Part shown: positions 35,460 to 43,316 of the stretch, piece after piece
How positions within the stretch are numbered: position 1 is the first letter of the stretch
How the letters are laid out: each line of letters starts with the position of its first letter
Assembly: GCA_022775085.1 (NCBI GenBank)
Contig: JALFJQ010000068.1
Span: 1-64,000 of the forward strand
Direction: 5' to 3'
DNA: 64,000 bases
Source: Clostridiales bacterium
Lineage (GTDB): Bacteria > Bacillota > Clostridia > Oscillospirales > Oscillospiraceae
The notes under the pieces: model-generated
Databases searched by the model: none
Seen by the model: the letters and a program-made list of their open reading frames with translations, nothing else
Told to the model about the DNA's origin: nothing
Made by a program: the position numbers and the translations under genes

Positions 35460-35830
35460 CCCCGTGCTATATCAATTGCCACATCCGTGAAGCAGTGAAC
35501 AAAAACACCTTTGGCCTCAATCTTATTGCGAATATATAGGTAAAGCTGGCGTGACGAACCACACCTATATTGCTCACTTAAATCGATAGAGAATTGTTTG
35601 CGAATTGCACTAGCCCATTCATCAACAGAATTGCTATCTGGGATAATCGGATTAAAATTTGGTGGAGCTATTCCAAATTCATCATCGGCACTTAGCAGAA
35701 AATCGCGCTCAAGTAGGACATCTATCATAGCAATATTCTATGCACTATCATCGGTATTTGCTGTTCCATACATCGTTCGCATATTCCGGACGCTTGGAAT
35801 CCTTTTTAGGGGAATATCGATAGGGTTCAT
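35460..35830 (-). pseudogene. ImmA/IrrE-family peptidase gene, truncated and with a nonsense codon
   Basis: Starting at ATG 35830 the frame reads MNPIDIPLKRIPSVRNMRTM and then meets TAG near 35740. After it the frame resumes MIDVLLERDFLLSADDEFG, DEWASAIRKQFSIDLSEQYR and IEAKGVFVHCFTDVAIDIAR. This is the N-terminal part of the ImmA/IrrE metallopeptidases found next to element repressors. The HExxH zinc site is lost because the sequence stops at the 47 bp repeat. Both lesions show the gene is dead. Confidence 0.75.
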
Positions 35831-35849
35831 ATAAAGTCCTGCAAAAGGT

Positions 35850-35927
35850 ATGCGCTATCGGGAAGTGCTGGAACTTGCTGATGTGCTGGGCTATGAGATT
35901 GTCTGGCAGAAGCGGCGGGAAGATTGA
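35850..35927 (+). pseudogene. 3' fragment of a small HTH gene
   Basis: Encodes MRYREVLELADVLGYEIVWQ and KRRED, nearly identical to the last 25 residues of the intact gene at 44910-45146 (RYREALELADVLGYEIVWQK). The rest is absent. Confidence 0.8.
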
Positions 35928-36043
35928 CAGGGAACAGGTTTACAGACCAATGCGCGCAGGATTCCCTGCTGTAGAAAGGAGTACGCCTATTCGCATTAAA
36001 AAAGGAAACTCTGGGAACAATTCGGAGAAAAGGGGGCAGTAAC

Positions 36044-36307
36044 ATGGAAATTATTCAGGATGATGCAAAGAAGCTGGTACAGGTGTGGTTGAGCCGGAAG
36101 GAGAGTGGGGACGAGGCTCTGCAAAATCAGTTGAAGCCCATGTATGCCCAGTGGAAGCAGCAGAAATATATGGTGGCGGTATTTCACTCCGGGCAGGAGG
36201 ATTTGAAGGAGAACACCATGGCCCTGCTGGCGTATAACAAACGGCGCAGTGTGGAACTGGCGGTGCAGCGGGAGAAGAAGCAGCGGACGGCAAGCTTGGA
36301 ACGTTGA
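36044..36307 (+). CDS. Small conserved hypothetical protein
   Basis: An 87-residue, highly charged protein (DDAKKLVQVWLSRKESGDEA at the start, REKKQRTASLER at the end) without membrane segments. GGGGG lies eight bases before the ATG. It lies upstream of RhuM and the recombinase in the same direction, so it is part of the right-end module of the element. I do not recognise the family; a short helical protein is likely. Confidence 0.65.
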   Translation: MEIIQDDAKKLVQVWLSRKESGDEALQNQLKPMYAQWKQQKYMVAVFHSGQEDLKENTMALLAYNKRRSVELAVQREKKQRTASLER

Positions 36308-36466
36308 ATTCTGGGGCGGAGGGAAGAAATTTCCTCTGCCCATTTTCAATTTGTCCTTGCAAAGTACAGGAATATGATGTACAATATTATCTGTAATTAC
36401 ATCATTCAGCAAAAGACCACAATGTACTGCAAATACACTGATACAACGGATACTGGAGGGAAAGAA

Positions 36467-37483
36467 ATGGGAAAAGAAATTGCAAATCAGGGAGAAATTC
36501 TGCTGTACAATGACGAGGGCGAGAAGCAATATGTTAGTGTGATATTTGCGGAGGAAACCTTCTGGCTAAGTCAGAATGGTATGGCAGAGCTGTTTGACTG
36601 TACCCCAGAAAATATCATTCAGCATTTGAAGAACATATACGCTGAAGAAGAATTGTCCCTCGACGCAACTGCTAAGAAATTCTTAGTGGTTCGCAGAGAG
36701 GGCAACCGCAATGTGCAGCGCAGCATTGACCACTACAATCTCGATGCCATCATCGCCGTAGGCTACCGTGTCAACTCCAAAAAGGCCACCCGATTCCGCC
36801 AGTGGGCGACGAAAACGCTGAAAGAGTACATCCAGAAGGGCTTTGTTCTCAACGATGAGATGATGAAGAACGGCCGCCCCTTTGGCAAGGATTACTTTGA
36901 TGAGCTGCTGGAACGGATCCGGGAAATTCGTGCCAGTGAGCGGCGGGCCTATCAGAAAATTGCGGATGTGTTTGAACAGTGCAGCTATGACTACGACAAA
37001 AACAGCGAGACAACGAAAGCATTCTATGCCTTTGTCCAGAACAAGCTGCACTATGCCGTCACCGGCAAGACGGCGGCGGAGCTGCTTTCCCAGCGGGCTA
37101 CTCTGGACAGCCCCACCATGGGTCTGACCACCTGGAAGGGGGCACCGGATGGGAAAATTCTGAAAAGTGATACGCTGGTGGCTAAGAACTACCTGAATCA
37201 GAAGGAGCTTTCCCGGCTGAATCGGCTGGTGACGATGTTCATCGACTATGCCGAGCTGATGGCCGAGGACGAGCAGCTCATGTCCATGCAAGACTGGCTG
37301 AAAGAGACGGACCGGTTTCTGACCAACAACCGCCGCCAGGTATTGGACGGTAAGGGCCACATTTCCCGGGAGGCGGCGGTGAAAAAGGTCAGCGGCATCT
37401 ATGAGGAATTCCGCAAACGGCAGGATGCAGACTATATTTCCGAATTTGACCGCCAGACCGAAAAATACCTCAAGGGAGAATAA
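36467..37483 (+). CDS. rhuM: RhuM-family protein
   Basis: A 338-residue protein of the RhuM (virulence-associated) family. It has the typical start EILLYNDEGEKQYVSVIFAE, then ETFWLSQNGMAELFDCTPEN (a helix-turn-helix-like segment), YNLDAIIAVGYRVNSKKATR (about 105) and FRQWATKTLKEYIQKGFVLN. The biochemical function is unknown; the family is common on mobile elements and in accessory islands. The ATG at 36467 has GGAGGG upstream. The recombinase starts 2 bp after its stop, which suggests coupled expression. Confidence 0.92.
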   Translation: MGKEIANQGEILLYNDEGEKQYVSVIFAEETFWLSQNGMAELFDCTPENIIQHLKNIYAEEELSLDATAKKFLVVRREGNRNVQRSIDHYNLDAIIAVGYRVNSKKATRFRQWATKTLKEYIQKGFVLNDEMMKNGRPFGKDYFDELLERIREIRASERRAYQKIADVFEQCSYDYDKNSETTKAFYAFVQNKLHYAVTGKTAAELLSQRATLDSPTMGLTTWKGAPDGKILKSDTLVAKNYLNQKELSRLNRLVTMFIDYAELMAEDEQLMSMQDWLKETDRFLTNNRRQVLDGKGHISREAAVKKVSGIYEEFRKRQDADYISEFDRQTEKYLKGE

Positions 37484-37485
37484 CC

Positions 37486-39639
37486 ATGACCGAAACCTTT
37501 GACATTGCCGGCTACTGCCGCATCTCCGTAGACGAGGAACTGGACCGGGACAATGTGTCCATTGAAAACCAAAAAGCCATCATCCGGGATTTTGTGAACC
37601 GCCGATTTCCGGGAAGCAGCCTGACCTTTTATGAGGATCGGGATCGTTCCGGCTATACCTTTGAACAGCGGGAGGGCTACCAGACCATGCGAAAGGGGCT
37701 GATCCGGCATCAGTATGACATTCTGGTGGTGAAGGATTTTTCCCGATTTTCCCGGCGAAATTCCCGGGGACTGGTGGAATTGGAAGATTTGCGGGATGCA
37801 GGCGTTCGCATCATTTCCGTGGGGGACAACATCGACTTTCCCAACGATGACGACTGGCTGAAAATCCAGTTTCAATTCCTCATCAACGAAATGCCTGTCA
37901 CCGACACCAGCAAGAAGGTGAAAAACGTCATCCGGCGGCGGCAGGCCGACGGGAAATGGCTTTGCGCCGCCCCCTACGGCTATATCATCAACAGGCAGAA
38001 AGAATTTGAGATCGTCCCTACGGAAGCGGAGATCGTCCGGCAGATTTTTGACCTGTACAACAACCAGGGCTGGGGCTACAAGAAAATTGCCAACTACCTG
38101 ACGGAGCAGGGCATTCCAACTCCCCGGATGTCGGAGCAGATGCGCAAAGAGGCAGCGGGGGAAACCACCAGCCGGAAAACCAAGGCCGCCTGGGCCATCG
38201 TCACGGTGCAGGGGATTTTAGACAACGATTTTTATATCGGCACTTTCCGCCAGGCCAAATACACCCGAGCCAAGATCAACGGCAAGGATGTACGCCGGGA
38301 CGAGGAGGAACACATCGTCATTGAGAACCACCACCAGCCCATTATCGACTACCGCACCTTTGCCATCACCCGGGCCCTCCGGGAGAAGCGTTCCACCGCC
38401 AATTACCGGGGCGTGAAGAAGTACGACAACGTGTACTCCGGCTTCCTGTTCTGCGGGGACTGCGGCAGCCCCATGTTTGCCATGAGCCGCAGGGATTTGA
38501 GTGCCGCCTACACCTGCGGCACCTACCACCGCCGGGGCCGTTCCGGGTGCAGCTCCCACCACATCCGGGTGGACAAGCTGGACGAGCTGCTGAAAATCTA
38601 TGTGCGGCGGGTCATGGAGCATTCCCATGCCATGATGGAAGAACTGAACGCCGAACTTGCACGGCAGGATTCCGATGTGGTGGAAACCGAACAGTCCGCC
38701 GACCATCTGGCCCAGGTCATGGAGGAGCTGCGGGAGGAGCTGAAAGCCACCAAGCGGCAGCGCATCCGGGACATGGTAAAGCACCCGGATCAAGAGGAAC
38801 TTCTGGCGGAGACCTATGACGAGCTGGAAGCCGATCTGCAAAAGAAAATCGAGGGGTTGAATCACCAGATTAACATGCTCTCGGACAAACGGAACACCAT
38901 CATTCAGGCGGGGCGTGCCGCCAAAACCGCCATGGAGGTATTCGGGGACATTCTTTCCAAGGAAACGCTGGAACGAAACGATTTAGAACTGCTGATAGAG
39001 CGCATCGACGTATTCGAGGATCGGCTGGAGATCCGGCTCCACAGCGATGTGGACACCCTGCTCCACGTCAACCAGGGAGACATCGCCGTAAATTTTAATT
39101 TCGGCACGGAAAATAGCGAAAATACACTGATCCAGTCCTCCAAAAACCACGAGGACAAAGTTTTCCGTGTCAATGTTATCAGTGACGGTGACCCGCTGGA
39201 GATTTATACAGAGAAGGATGGCGGGGTGATTTTTCGGAAATATTCGCCCATGGGGGATTTACAGGAATTCGCGGCGCAGATGTGCGAGTCTATTGGCTCC
39301 GCCACGGGGCACATTGCCGCCGTATCTGACCGGGACAGCATCATCGCCCTCCACGGCGCGCCGAAACGGGAGCTGGTGGACAAGCCCAACTCCCCGGAAC
39401 TGGAAAAGCTGATGGAGCAGCGGAAAAATTATCTGTTCAAAACCGGTGATACCCCCATCTACGCTGCCGACGGGGAAGATAAATACCGCCTCGGCGCGGC
39501 GGCACCCATTCTGTCCCAGGGGGATCTGATGGGCTGCGTCATGCTCCTGCTGGGCGAGCATGACAGCCCCCTGTCAGAGAGCGACCAGTCCCTGACCAAA
39601 ACCGCCGCAGGCTTCCTCGGGCGGCAGATGGAAAATTGA
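37486..39639 (+). CDS. Large serine recombinase fused to the SpoVT C-terminus
   Basis: A 717-residue protein. Residues 1-150 form the resolvase domain: GYCRISVDEE with nucleophile Ser 14, and FSRFSRRNSRG. Next come the recombinase domain (about 170-270), a zinc ribbon (FCGDCGSPMF, then CGTYHRRGRSGC) and a coiled coil (about 375-480). From Leu 571 the sequence is SpoVT: LEIYTEKDGGVIFRKYSPMG, then a GAF-like domain to the end. The junction falls on the shared GACCCG. In a free circle the recombinase would instead end with the 24 codons at 25427-25501 (594 residues). The fusion arose by integration. Confidence 0.92.
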   Translation: MTETFDIAGYCRISVDEELDRDNVSIENQKAIIRDFVNRRFPGSSLTFYEDRDRSGYTFEQREGYQTMRKGLIRHQYDILVVKDFSRFSRRNSRGLVELEDLRDAGVRIISVGDNIDFPNDDDWLKIQFQFLINEMPVTDTSKKVKNVIRRRQADGKWLCAAPYGYIINRQKEFEIVPTEAEIVRQIFDLYNNQGWGYKKIANYLTEQGIPTPRMSEQMRKEAAGETTSRKTKAAWAIVTVQGILDNDFYIGTFRQAKYTRAKINGKDVRRDEEEHIVIENHHQPIIDYRTFAITRALREKRSTANYRGVKKYDNVYSGFLFCGDCGSPMFAMSRRDLSAAYTCGTYHRRGRSGCSSHHIRVDKLDELLKIYVRRVMEHSHAMMEELNAELARQDSDVVETEQSADHLAQVMEELREELKATKRQRIRDMVKHPDQEELLAETYDELEADLQKKIEGLNHQINMLSDKRNTIIQAGRAAKTAMEVFGDILSKETLERNDLELLIERIDVFEDRLEIRLHSDVDTLLHVNQGDIAVNFNFGTENSENTLIQSSKNHEDKVFRVNVISDGDPLEIYTEKDGGVIFRKYSPMGDLQEFAAQMCESIGSATGHIAAVSDRDSIIALHGAPKRELVDKPNSPELEKLMEQRKNYLFKTGDTPIYAADGEDKYRLGAAAPILSQGDLMGCVMLLLGEHDSPLSESDQSLTKTAAGFLGRQMEN
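39180..39205 (+). other. Right attachment site (attR) of the spoVT element
   Basis: CAGTGACGGTGACCCGCTGG: recombinase coding sequence to the left of GACCCG (39190-39195), spoVT codon 34 onward to the right. Recombination with attL at 25421-25426 keeps both reading frames. Confidence 0.8.
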
Positions 39640-39686
39640 ACGCATACCGTAGAGGGTGATGTCCACATCGCCCCTACGAATGCAAA

Positions 39687-39725
39687 AAACAGCTGGCATC
39701 GCGTTTTGTGCAATGCCAGCTGTTT
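39687..39725. terminator. Bidirectional terminator between spoVT 3' end and folT
   Basis: A perfect 13 bp stem AAACAGCTGGCAT / ATGCCAGCTGTTT, with A and T runs on either side. It serves the convergent recombinase-spoVT and folT genes. Confidence 0.88.
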
Positions 39726-39727
39726 CA

Positions 39728-40840
39728 TTATTTCATCTCAAAGGACACCACGTCGCCGGTATCCGTATTCAGGACAATGGTGGCATCCGCCGCGCGGGTC
39801 ATAACGCCGTCGTCGGCTACAGCCTTTGCCTTGGACTTGGACAGGCCGCGAATGCTTCCCAAATCCTTGTCATAGCCATTTAACGCATTCTCGTCCACCA
39901 CGTACACCGCCACGTTGTAGGTGGTGGTGTCGCCGAGAAACTTTTTATAGGCGCTCTCCACTGTGGTCACCAGCACCGCGTCGTCGTACTCGTCAGACTG
40001 GGCCTGCACCACATCAATCATCTGGGTGTTGATGTCGTAGCGCTCCTCGGCAGAGTAGCTGCCGGAAATGGAGGTGTGGTCATAGTAGTAGGCCAGGTAA
40101 CCTACCACGCAGCACACACCCACAGCAAACAGGGCCAGCAGAAGAACCAGATGCTTCTTGTCGAACTTCAGCTCGTCAGCCCGGTGGGACTTCTTCTTGT
40201 CAGGCTCTGCCACTTCGGTGCCATCGCTGGGGGCCACGTAGGTCAGCTTCAGCCGCCGGGTGACAGGGATCACCACGCTGAGGAACAGGGCCAGCAGGAA
40301 AGACTCAATGGGGAACAGGCACAGGTTCTTGATGACGGCGGGCAGGATCATAAAGGCATAGGACTTGCCCATAACTGCCGCGTAGTACCACATGGACACC
40401 AAGGAATTGAGGATGATGTTCACAAACAGATCCATGGAGAACCGGGCCAGAATAACACGGGTCACCGTTACCTTCGCCCGGTAGAAGAACAGGGCGAACA
40501 GGACGCTTCCTGCCACCTCCACGAACATATAGGGCACGAAGTACACGCCGCCCTGGGGGAACAGCAGGAAGCCCAGCAGGTCGGAGATGCAGGCCGCCAG
40601 CGCCGCCACCACCGGCCCGAAGATCATGGCGCCCATGGCGTTGACAAGAGGGGCGCCCACATTGATGTTCAGGTTAGGGGCCAGAGGAATCACCGTCCAC
40701 TTCATGGAAACGCGCAGGGCGATCATCAGAGCGGCGATGACCAGCATTTTGGTGTCCTTCAGCTCCATGGCCGCGTCACGCCAGTAGGCCTTGGAGAAGG
40801 GATGGGGATAGAGGGTGGTGCTTTTTTGAATTTTTTGCAT
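39728..40840 (-). CDS. folT: Folate ECF transporter S component with extra C-terminal domain
   Basis: A 370-residue protein. Residues about 35-200 form the usual six-helix folate-binding S component (MLVIAALMIALRVSMKW, NINVGAPLVNAMGAMIFGP, DLLGFLLFPQGG, FSMDLFVNIILNSLVSMWYY). FolT proteins are typically about half this length. Here a charged loop, one more membrane helix (about 235-255) and a roughly 110-residue C-terminal domain follow; I do not recognise the latter. A THF riboswitch upstream supports folate transport. The ATG at 40840 has GGAGG upstream. Confidence 0.92.
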   Translation of the reverse strand: MQKIQKSTTLYPHPFSKAYWRDAAMELKDTKMLVIAALMIALRVSMKWTVIPLAPNLNINVGAPLVNAMGAMIFGPVVAALAACISDLLGFLLFPQGGVYFVPYMFVEVAGSVLFALFFYRAKVTVTRVILARFSMDLFVNIILNSLVSMWYYAAVMGKSYAFMILPAVIKNLCLFPIESFLLALFLSVVIPVTRRLKLTYVAPSDGTEVAEPDKKKSHRADELKFDKKHLVLLLALFAVGVCCVVGYLAYYYDHTSISGSYSAEERYDINTQMIDVVQAQSDEYDDAVLVTTVESAYKKFLGDTTTYNVAVYVVDENALNGYDKDLGSIRGLSKSKAKAVADDGVMTRAADATIVLNTDTGDVVSFEMK

Positions 40841-40883
40841 AAAAATGCCTCCTTTTTGTGGCAACGGTTGACATAAAATCAAA

Positions 40884-40907
40884 ATCCCCCAGTGAATTTC
40901 ACCGGGG
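40884..40907 (-). terminator. Expression-platform terminator of the THF riboswitch
   Basis: On the minus strand, CCCCGGTGAAATTCACTGGGG folds into a stem (stem arms 10 bp) followed by GATTTTGATTTT. It lies between the aptamer and folT. Confidence 0.8.
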
Positions 40908-40980
40908 AGCAGTTTTCTCTCGTCAAGCCCATTGCCCGACCGAGTATCGTTGCTACATAAAGGAGGTTATCCCATATGCA

Positions 40981-41077
40981 ACAGCGGGTGCGGAGACCTC
41001 ATCGTGGACGTTCGTCCTTCGTCCTCCGGGCAAACTCCCCGTCCCGGTGGCACTTGACGCGCGGTCTCCTACTCTGT
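40981..41077 (-). promoter_or_regulatory. Tetrahydrofolate (THF) riboswitch
   Basis: The minus strand shows the landmarks of the folate aptamer in order: ACAGAGTAGGAGACC, CGCGTCAAGTG, GGGACGGGGAG, CGAAGGACG, GATGAGGTCTCCGCACCCGC and closing CTGT. GGAGACC and GGTCTCC pair, as do ACAG and CTGT. It sits upstream of folT, where THF riboswitches are known. The rest of the 40841-41277 gap has no gene. Confidence 0.88.
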
Positions 41078-41277
41078 TCAAGGGTCAATATACACGATTT
41101 GTTCACAAAAGTAAATAGGTTTTTCCAATTTTTATACTGTAGAGGCGGTGACCCGTCCCTGAAAATCGATTTGCAGAAAAAGTCGCAAGGTTTCCATATC
41201 CTGCTCACCCCTTTCGCTGTATTTCCCCCGTTCCATGGCCTAAAATGGAGCCATCATTCTATAAGGAGGACGGCGCA

Positions 41278-42060
41278 ATGCAGTGCCAGAAGCTGAAAAC
41301 CTATATGGAAACCGGGCGGGTGGTGTTCCTGCCGGCTCAGTCCATCCAGCCCAACCCGGCCCAGCCGCGGAAGGTCTTTGCCCCCGGAGCCCTGGACGAG
41401 CTGGCGGAGTCCATCCGGCAGCACGGCATTTTGCAGCCGCTGTCCGTCCGCCGCCGGGACAACGTCTACGAGCTGATCTCCGGGGAGCGGCGGCTGCGGG
41501 CTGCCCAGCTGGCCGGGGTCACGGACATCCCCTGCATCCTCATGCGTATGGACGATCTGGAATCCGGCATGGCGGCGCTGGTGGAGAATTTACAGCGGCA
41601 GGACTTAGACTTCATTGAGGAAGCCCATGGCATCCGCAGTCTTCTGGACCGGTTCGGCATGAGTCAGGAGCAGGCGGCGCGGCTGCTGGGAAAGAGCCAG
41701 AGCGCCGTTGCCAACAAGCTGCGTATTCTGCGCCACTCCCCGGCGGTGCTGGAAGCCCTGCGGGAGGCGGGATTGACAGAGCGCCACGCCCGGGCGCTGC
41801 TGCGGCTGTCCGACGAGGCGGCGGTGCTGGCAGCCATCCAGGAGATCGTCCGGCAGAACATGAGCGTGGCCCGGACGGAGCGGTACATCGAAAGCCTGCT
41901 CAGCACCTCCACGGCGAAAAAGCGCAGTGCCAGCGTGGGGGCATTCCTAAACAATCTGACCCAGAATCTGCAAAAAATCCAGCTGTCCGGCATCCCGGCG
42001 GTATCGGAGCGCCGGGAAACCGACAGCCAGATCGTTCTGACCATTACGATACCCAAATGA
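41278..42060 (+). CDS. noc: ParB/Noc-family DNA-binding protein
   Basis: A 260-residue protein of the ParB/Noc family, which binds short chromosomal sites and spreads along DNA with CTP. The CTP-binding motifs are QPNPAQPRKVF (about 27) and SGERRLRAAQLAG (about 68), with LVENLQRQDLDFIEEA (about 103) next. The helix-turn-helix is MSQEQAARLLGKSQSAVANK (about 130). Noc acts in nucleoid occlusion, ParB in segregation; Noc is favoured because no parA or soj lies beside it, but this is weak evidence. GGAGG lies eight bases before the ATG at 41278. Confidence 0.88.
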   Translation: MQCQKLKTYMETGRVVFLPAQSIQPNPAQPRKVFAPGALDELAESIRQHGILQPLSVRRRDNVYELISGERRLRAAQLAGVTDIPCILMRMDDLESGMAALVENLQRQDLDFIEEAHGIRSLLDRFGMSQEQAARLLGKSQSAVANKLRILRHSPAVLEALREAGLTERHARALLRLSDEAAVLAAIQEIVRQNMSVARTERYIESLLSTSTAKKRSASVGAFLNNLTQNLQKIQLSGIPAVSERRETDSQIVLTITIPK

Positions 42061-42180
42061 CCCGCAGGGCGGCCAGCCAATGCGTGCGCAAGCCAGTTGT
42101 TTTCGCTTCTCCATTGGGTGTTGCTCGGTATCGACGGCAATGCAGGTACTGTAGGGTCAGGTCATTGGCCCGCCCTTTAT

Positions 42181-42714
42181 TCAGAACAGCAGCAGAGAGA
42201 TCCAGGTGACCACATTGGCGCCGAACTGGAAGTCAAGCCCCAGTTTTTCCAGAATGGGCACCACATTGATGCCGTGACTCTCCACACAGGGGTGCATTTT
42301 CTCCGGGAACCGGCAGGGCTGGTCATCCAGAATGGCGCAGCGCTCGCAGATGGCGCAGGCCTGGGTGGACAGGATGTAGGGATTTTCACCCTGCTCCCGC
42401 AGAAGTGCCGCCGCCTGTTCTGTCAGTTCCTCGTGCGCCGGGCGGGTGGCCAGCGTCTCGTCAATATCCGCGATGTCGTTTACCTCGGCAATGGAGGAGA
42501 TCAGAAGGCAATTATGGTAAACCGCGCACCTTGCCCGGCATTCCTCCACCGTGCCCACGCCGGGGGGGCAGGCCCAGCTGGTGCCGTACTTGGGGCACTC
42601 ATTCCGGCAGATCCAGCGAATGCGGTCGGAAAATTCCAGCTCCGCGGGATCGATAAAATCATAGATGTACAGCGGCAGCTCTGCCAGCCTTTCTTCCAGT
42701 AATGCTCTGTTCAC
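42181..42714 (-). CDS. DUF2284 metal-binding protein
   Basis: A 177-residue cysteine-rich protein with the DUF2284 pattern: CRNECPKYGTSWACPPGVG (about 36) and CAICERCAILDDQPCRFP (about 118), then MHPCVESHGINV. The cysteines probably bind an iron-sulfur cluster or another metal. The role is unknown. Its start immediately follows the phosphatase stop (42715), so the two are translated from one transcript. Confidence 0.9.
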   Translation of the reverse strand: MNRALLEERLAELPLYIYDFIDPAELEFSDRIRWICRNECPKYGTSWACPPGVGTVEECRARCAVYHNCLLISSIAEVNDIADIDETLATRPAHEELTEQAAALLREQGENPYILSTQACAICERCAILDDQPCRFPEKMHPCVESHGINVVPILEKLGLDFQFGANVVTWISLLLF

Positions 42715-43143
42715 TTAAAATTCCTCCAAAATCTTCCGGCATCCTTCCGCCAGATCCTCATAGGTCTGGGTGAAATCCCCAGTGTACCAGGGGTCGGCCA
42801 CGTCCCGGCTTAGCAGCGGGCGAATTTTGTCCGGGTCCCGGGGCAGCAGCCGGTCAAGGAATCGGGCGTTGCTTTTGTCCATGTAATAGATGCGGTCAAA
42901 ATGCCGGTAGTCCTCCATGGTGACCTGCCGGGCCCGGTGCCCGCCACAAGGCACCCCCTGACGCTCCAGCTCCCGCCGGGCAGGCGGATAGACCGGGTTT
43001 CCGATCTCCTCCCGGCTCACCGCCGCCGAGTCGATCTCAAATTCCGCCGCCCGTCCCGTCCGGGCAGTCATATCCTTTAATATGTACTCCGCCATGGGAC
43101 TGCGGCAAATATTGCCGTGGCATAAAAATAAGATTTTTACCAT
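42715..43143 (-). CDS. Low-molecular-weight protein-tyrosine phosphatase
   Basis: A 142-residue phosphatase with the CX5R loop LFLCHGNICRSPMAE at the N-terminus (Cys 8, Arg 14) and the general acid Asp in DVADPWYTGDF near residue 116. It dephosphorylates phosphotyrosine or related residues; arsenate reductases share the fold, but context gives no arsenic link. It is the first gene of a two-gene unit with DUF2284. The tyrosine-recombinase element begins just upstream. Confidence 0.93.
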   Translation of the reverse strand: MVKILFLCHGNICRSPMAEYILKDMTARTGRAAEFEIDSAAVSREEIGNPVYPPARRELERQGVPCGGHRARQVTMEDYRHFDRIYYMDKSNARFLDRLLPRDPDKIRPLLSRDVADPWYTGDFTQTYEDLAEGCRKILEEF

Positions 43144-43258
43144 CTTCTAAACTCCATTTCTTGCGCCTTTATGCCGGAATATGCCATAATTCACTCCGGT
43201 TTTCAGAACCGTTCTTCCCTGCCGTTCCGGCATATCCTGGCATATCAGCGCATAGCTT

Positions 43259-43316
43259 ACCACCCGAAAGTGGTAAAAATCGTGGTAAAATACCCGCTCT
43301 AAGCTGGTTTTACCAC
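43259..43316. repeat. Probable integrase arm-binding repeats
   Basis: GTGGTAAAA occurs at 43270-43278 and 43282-43290, and inverted (TTTTACCAC) at 43308-43316. A related ACCACCCGAAAGTGGT hairpin overlaps the first. Short repeats like these beside int are typical arm sites. Confidence 0.6.

Larger units (their letters stand above)
25427..39195. mobile_element. 13.8 kb serine-recombinase element inserted in spoVT
   Basis: The boundaries are set by the two halves of spoVT and the shared GACCCG core. The recombinase gene lies at the right end and reads across attR. Contents from left: a DUF6061-like protein; an IS5 C-terminal fragment; an arylamine N-acetyltransferase and a seven-gene sugar or polyol transport and metabolism operon (minus); 101 bp tandem repeats; Spo0A, IS5, ImmA/IrrE and HTH gene fragments; a small protein; RhuM; the recombinase. 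No conjugation or replication genes are seen, so movement would rest on the recombinase or on a helper. Confidence 0.85.

Noticed and set aside
25411-39205. spoVT interruption as an assembly artefact
   Set aside because: Both junctions fall on the same short core, both frames are preserved, and a recombinase gene lies at the expected end, which a random misjoin would not produce. Read support was not available to me.
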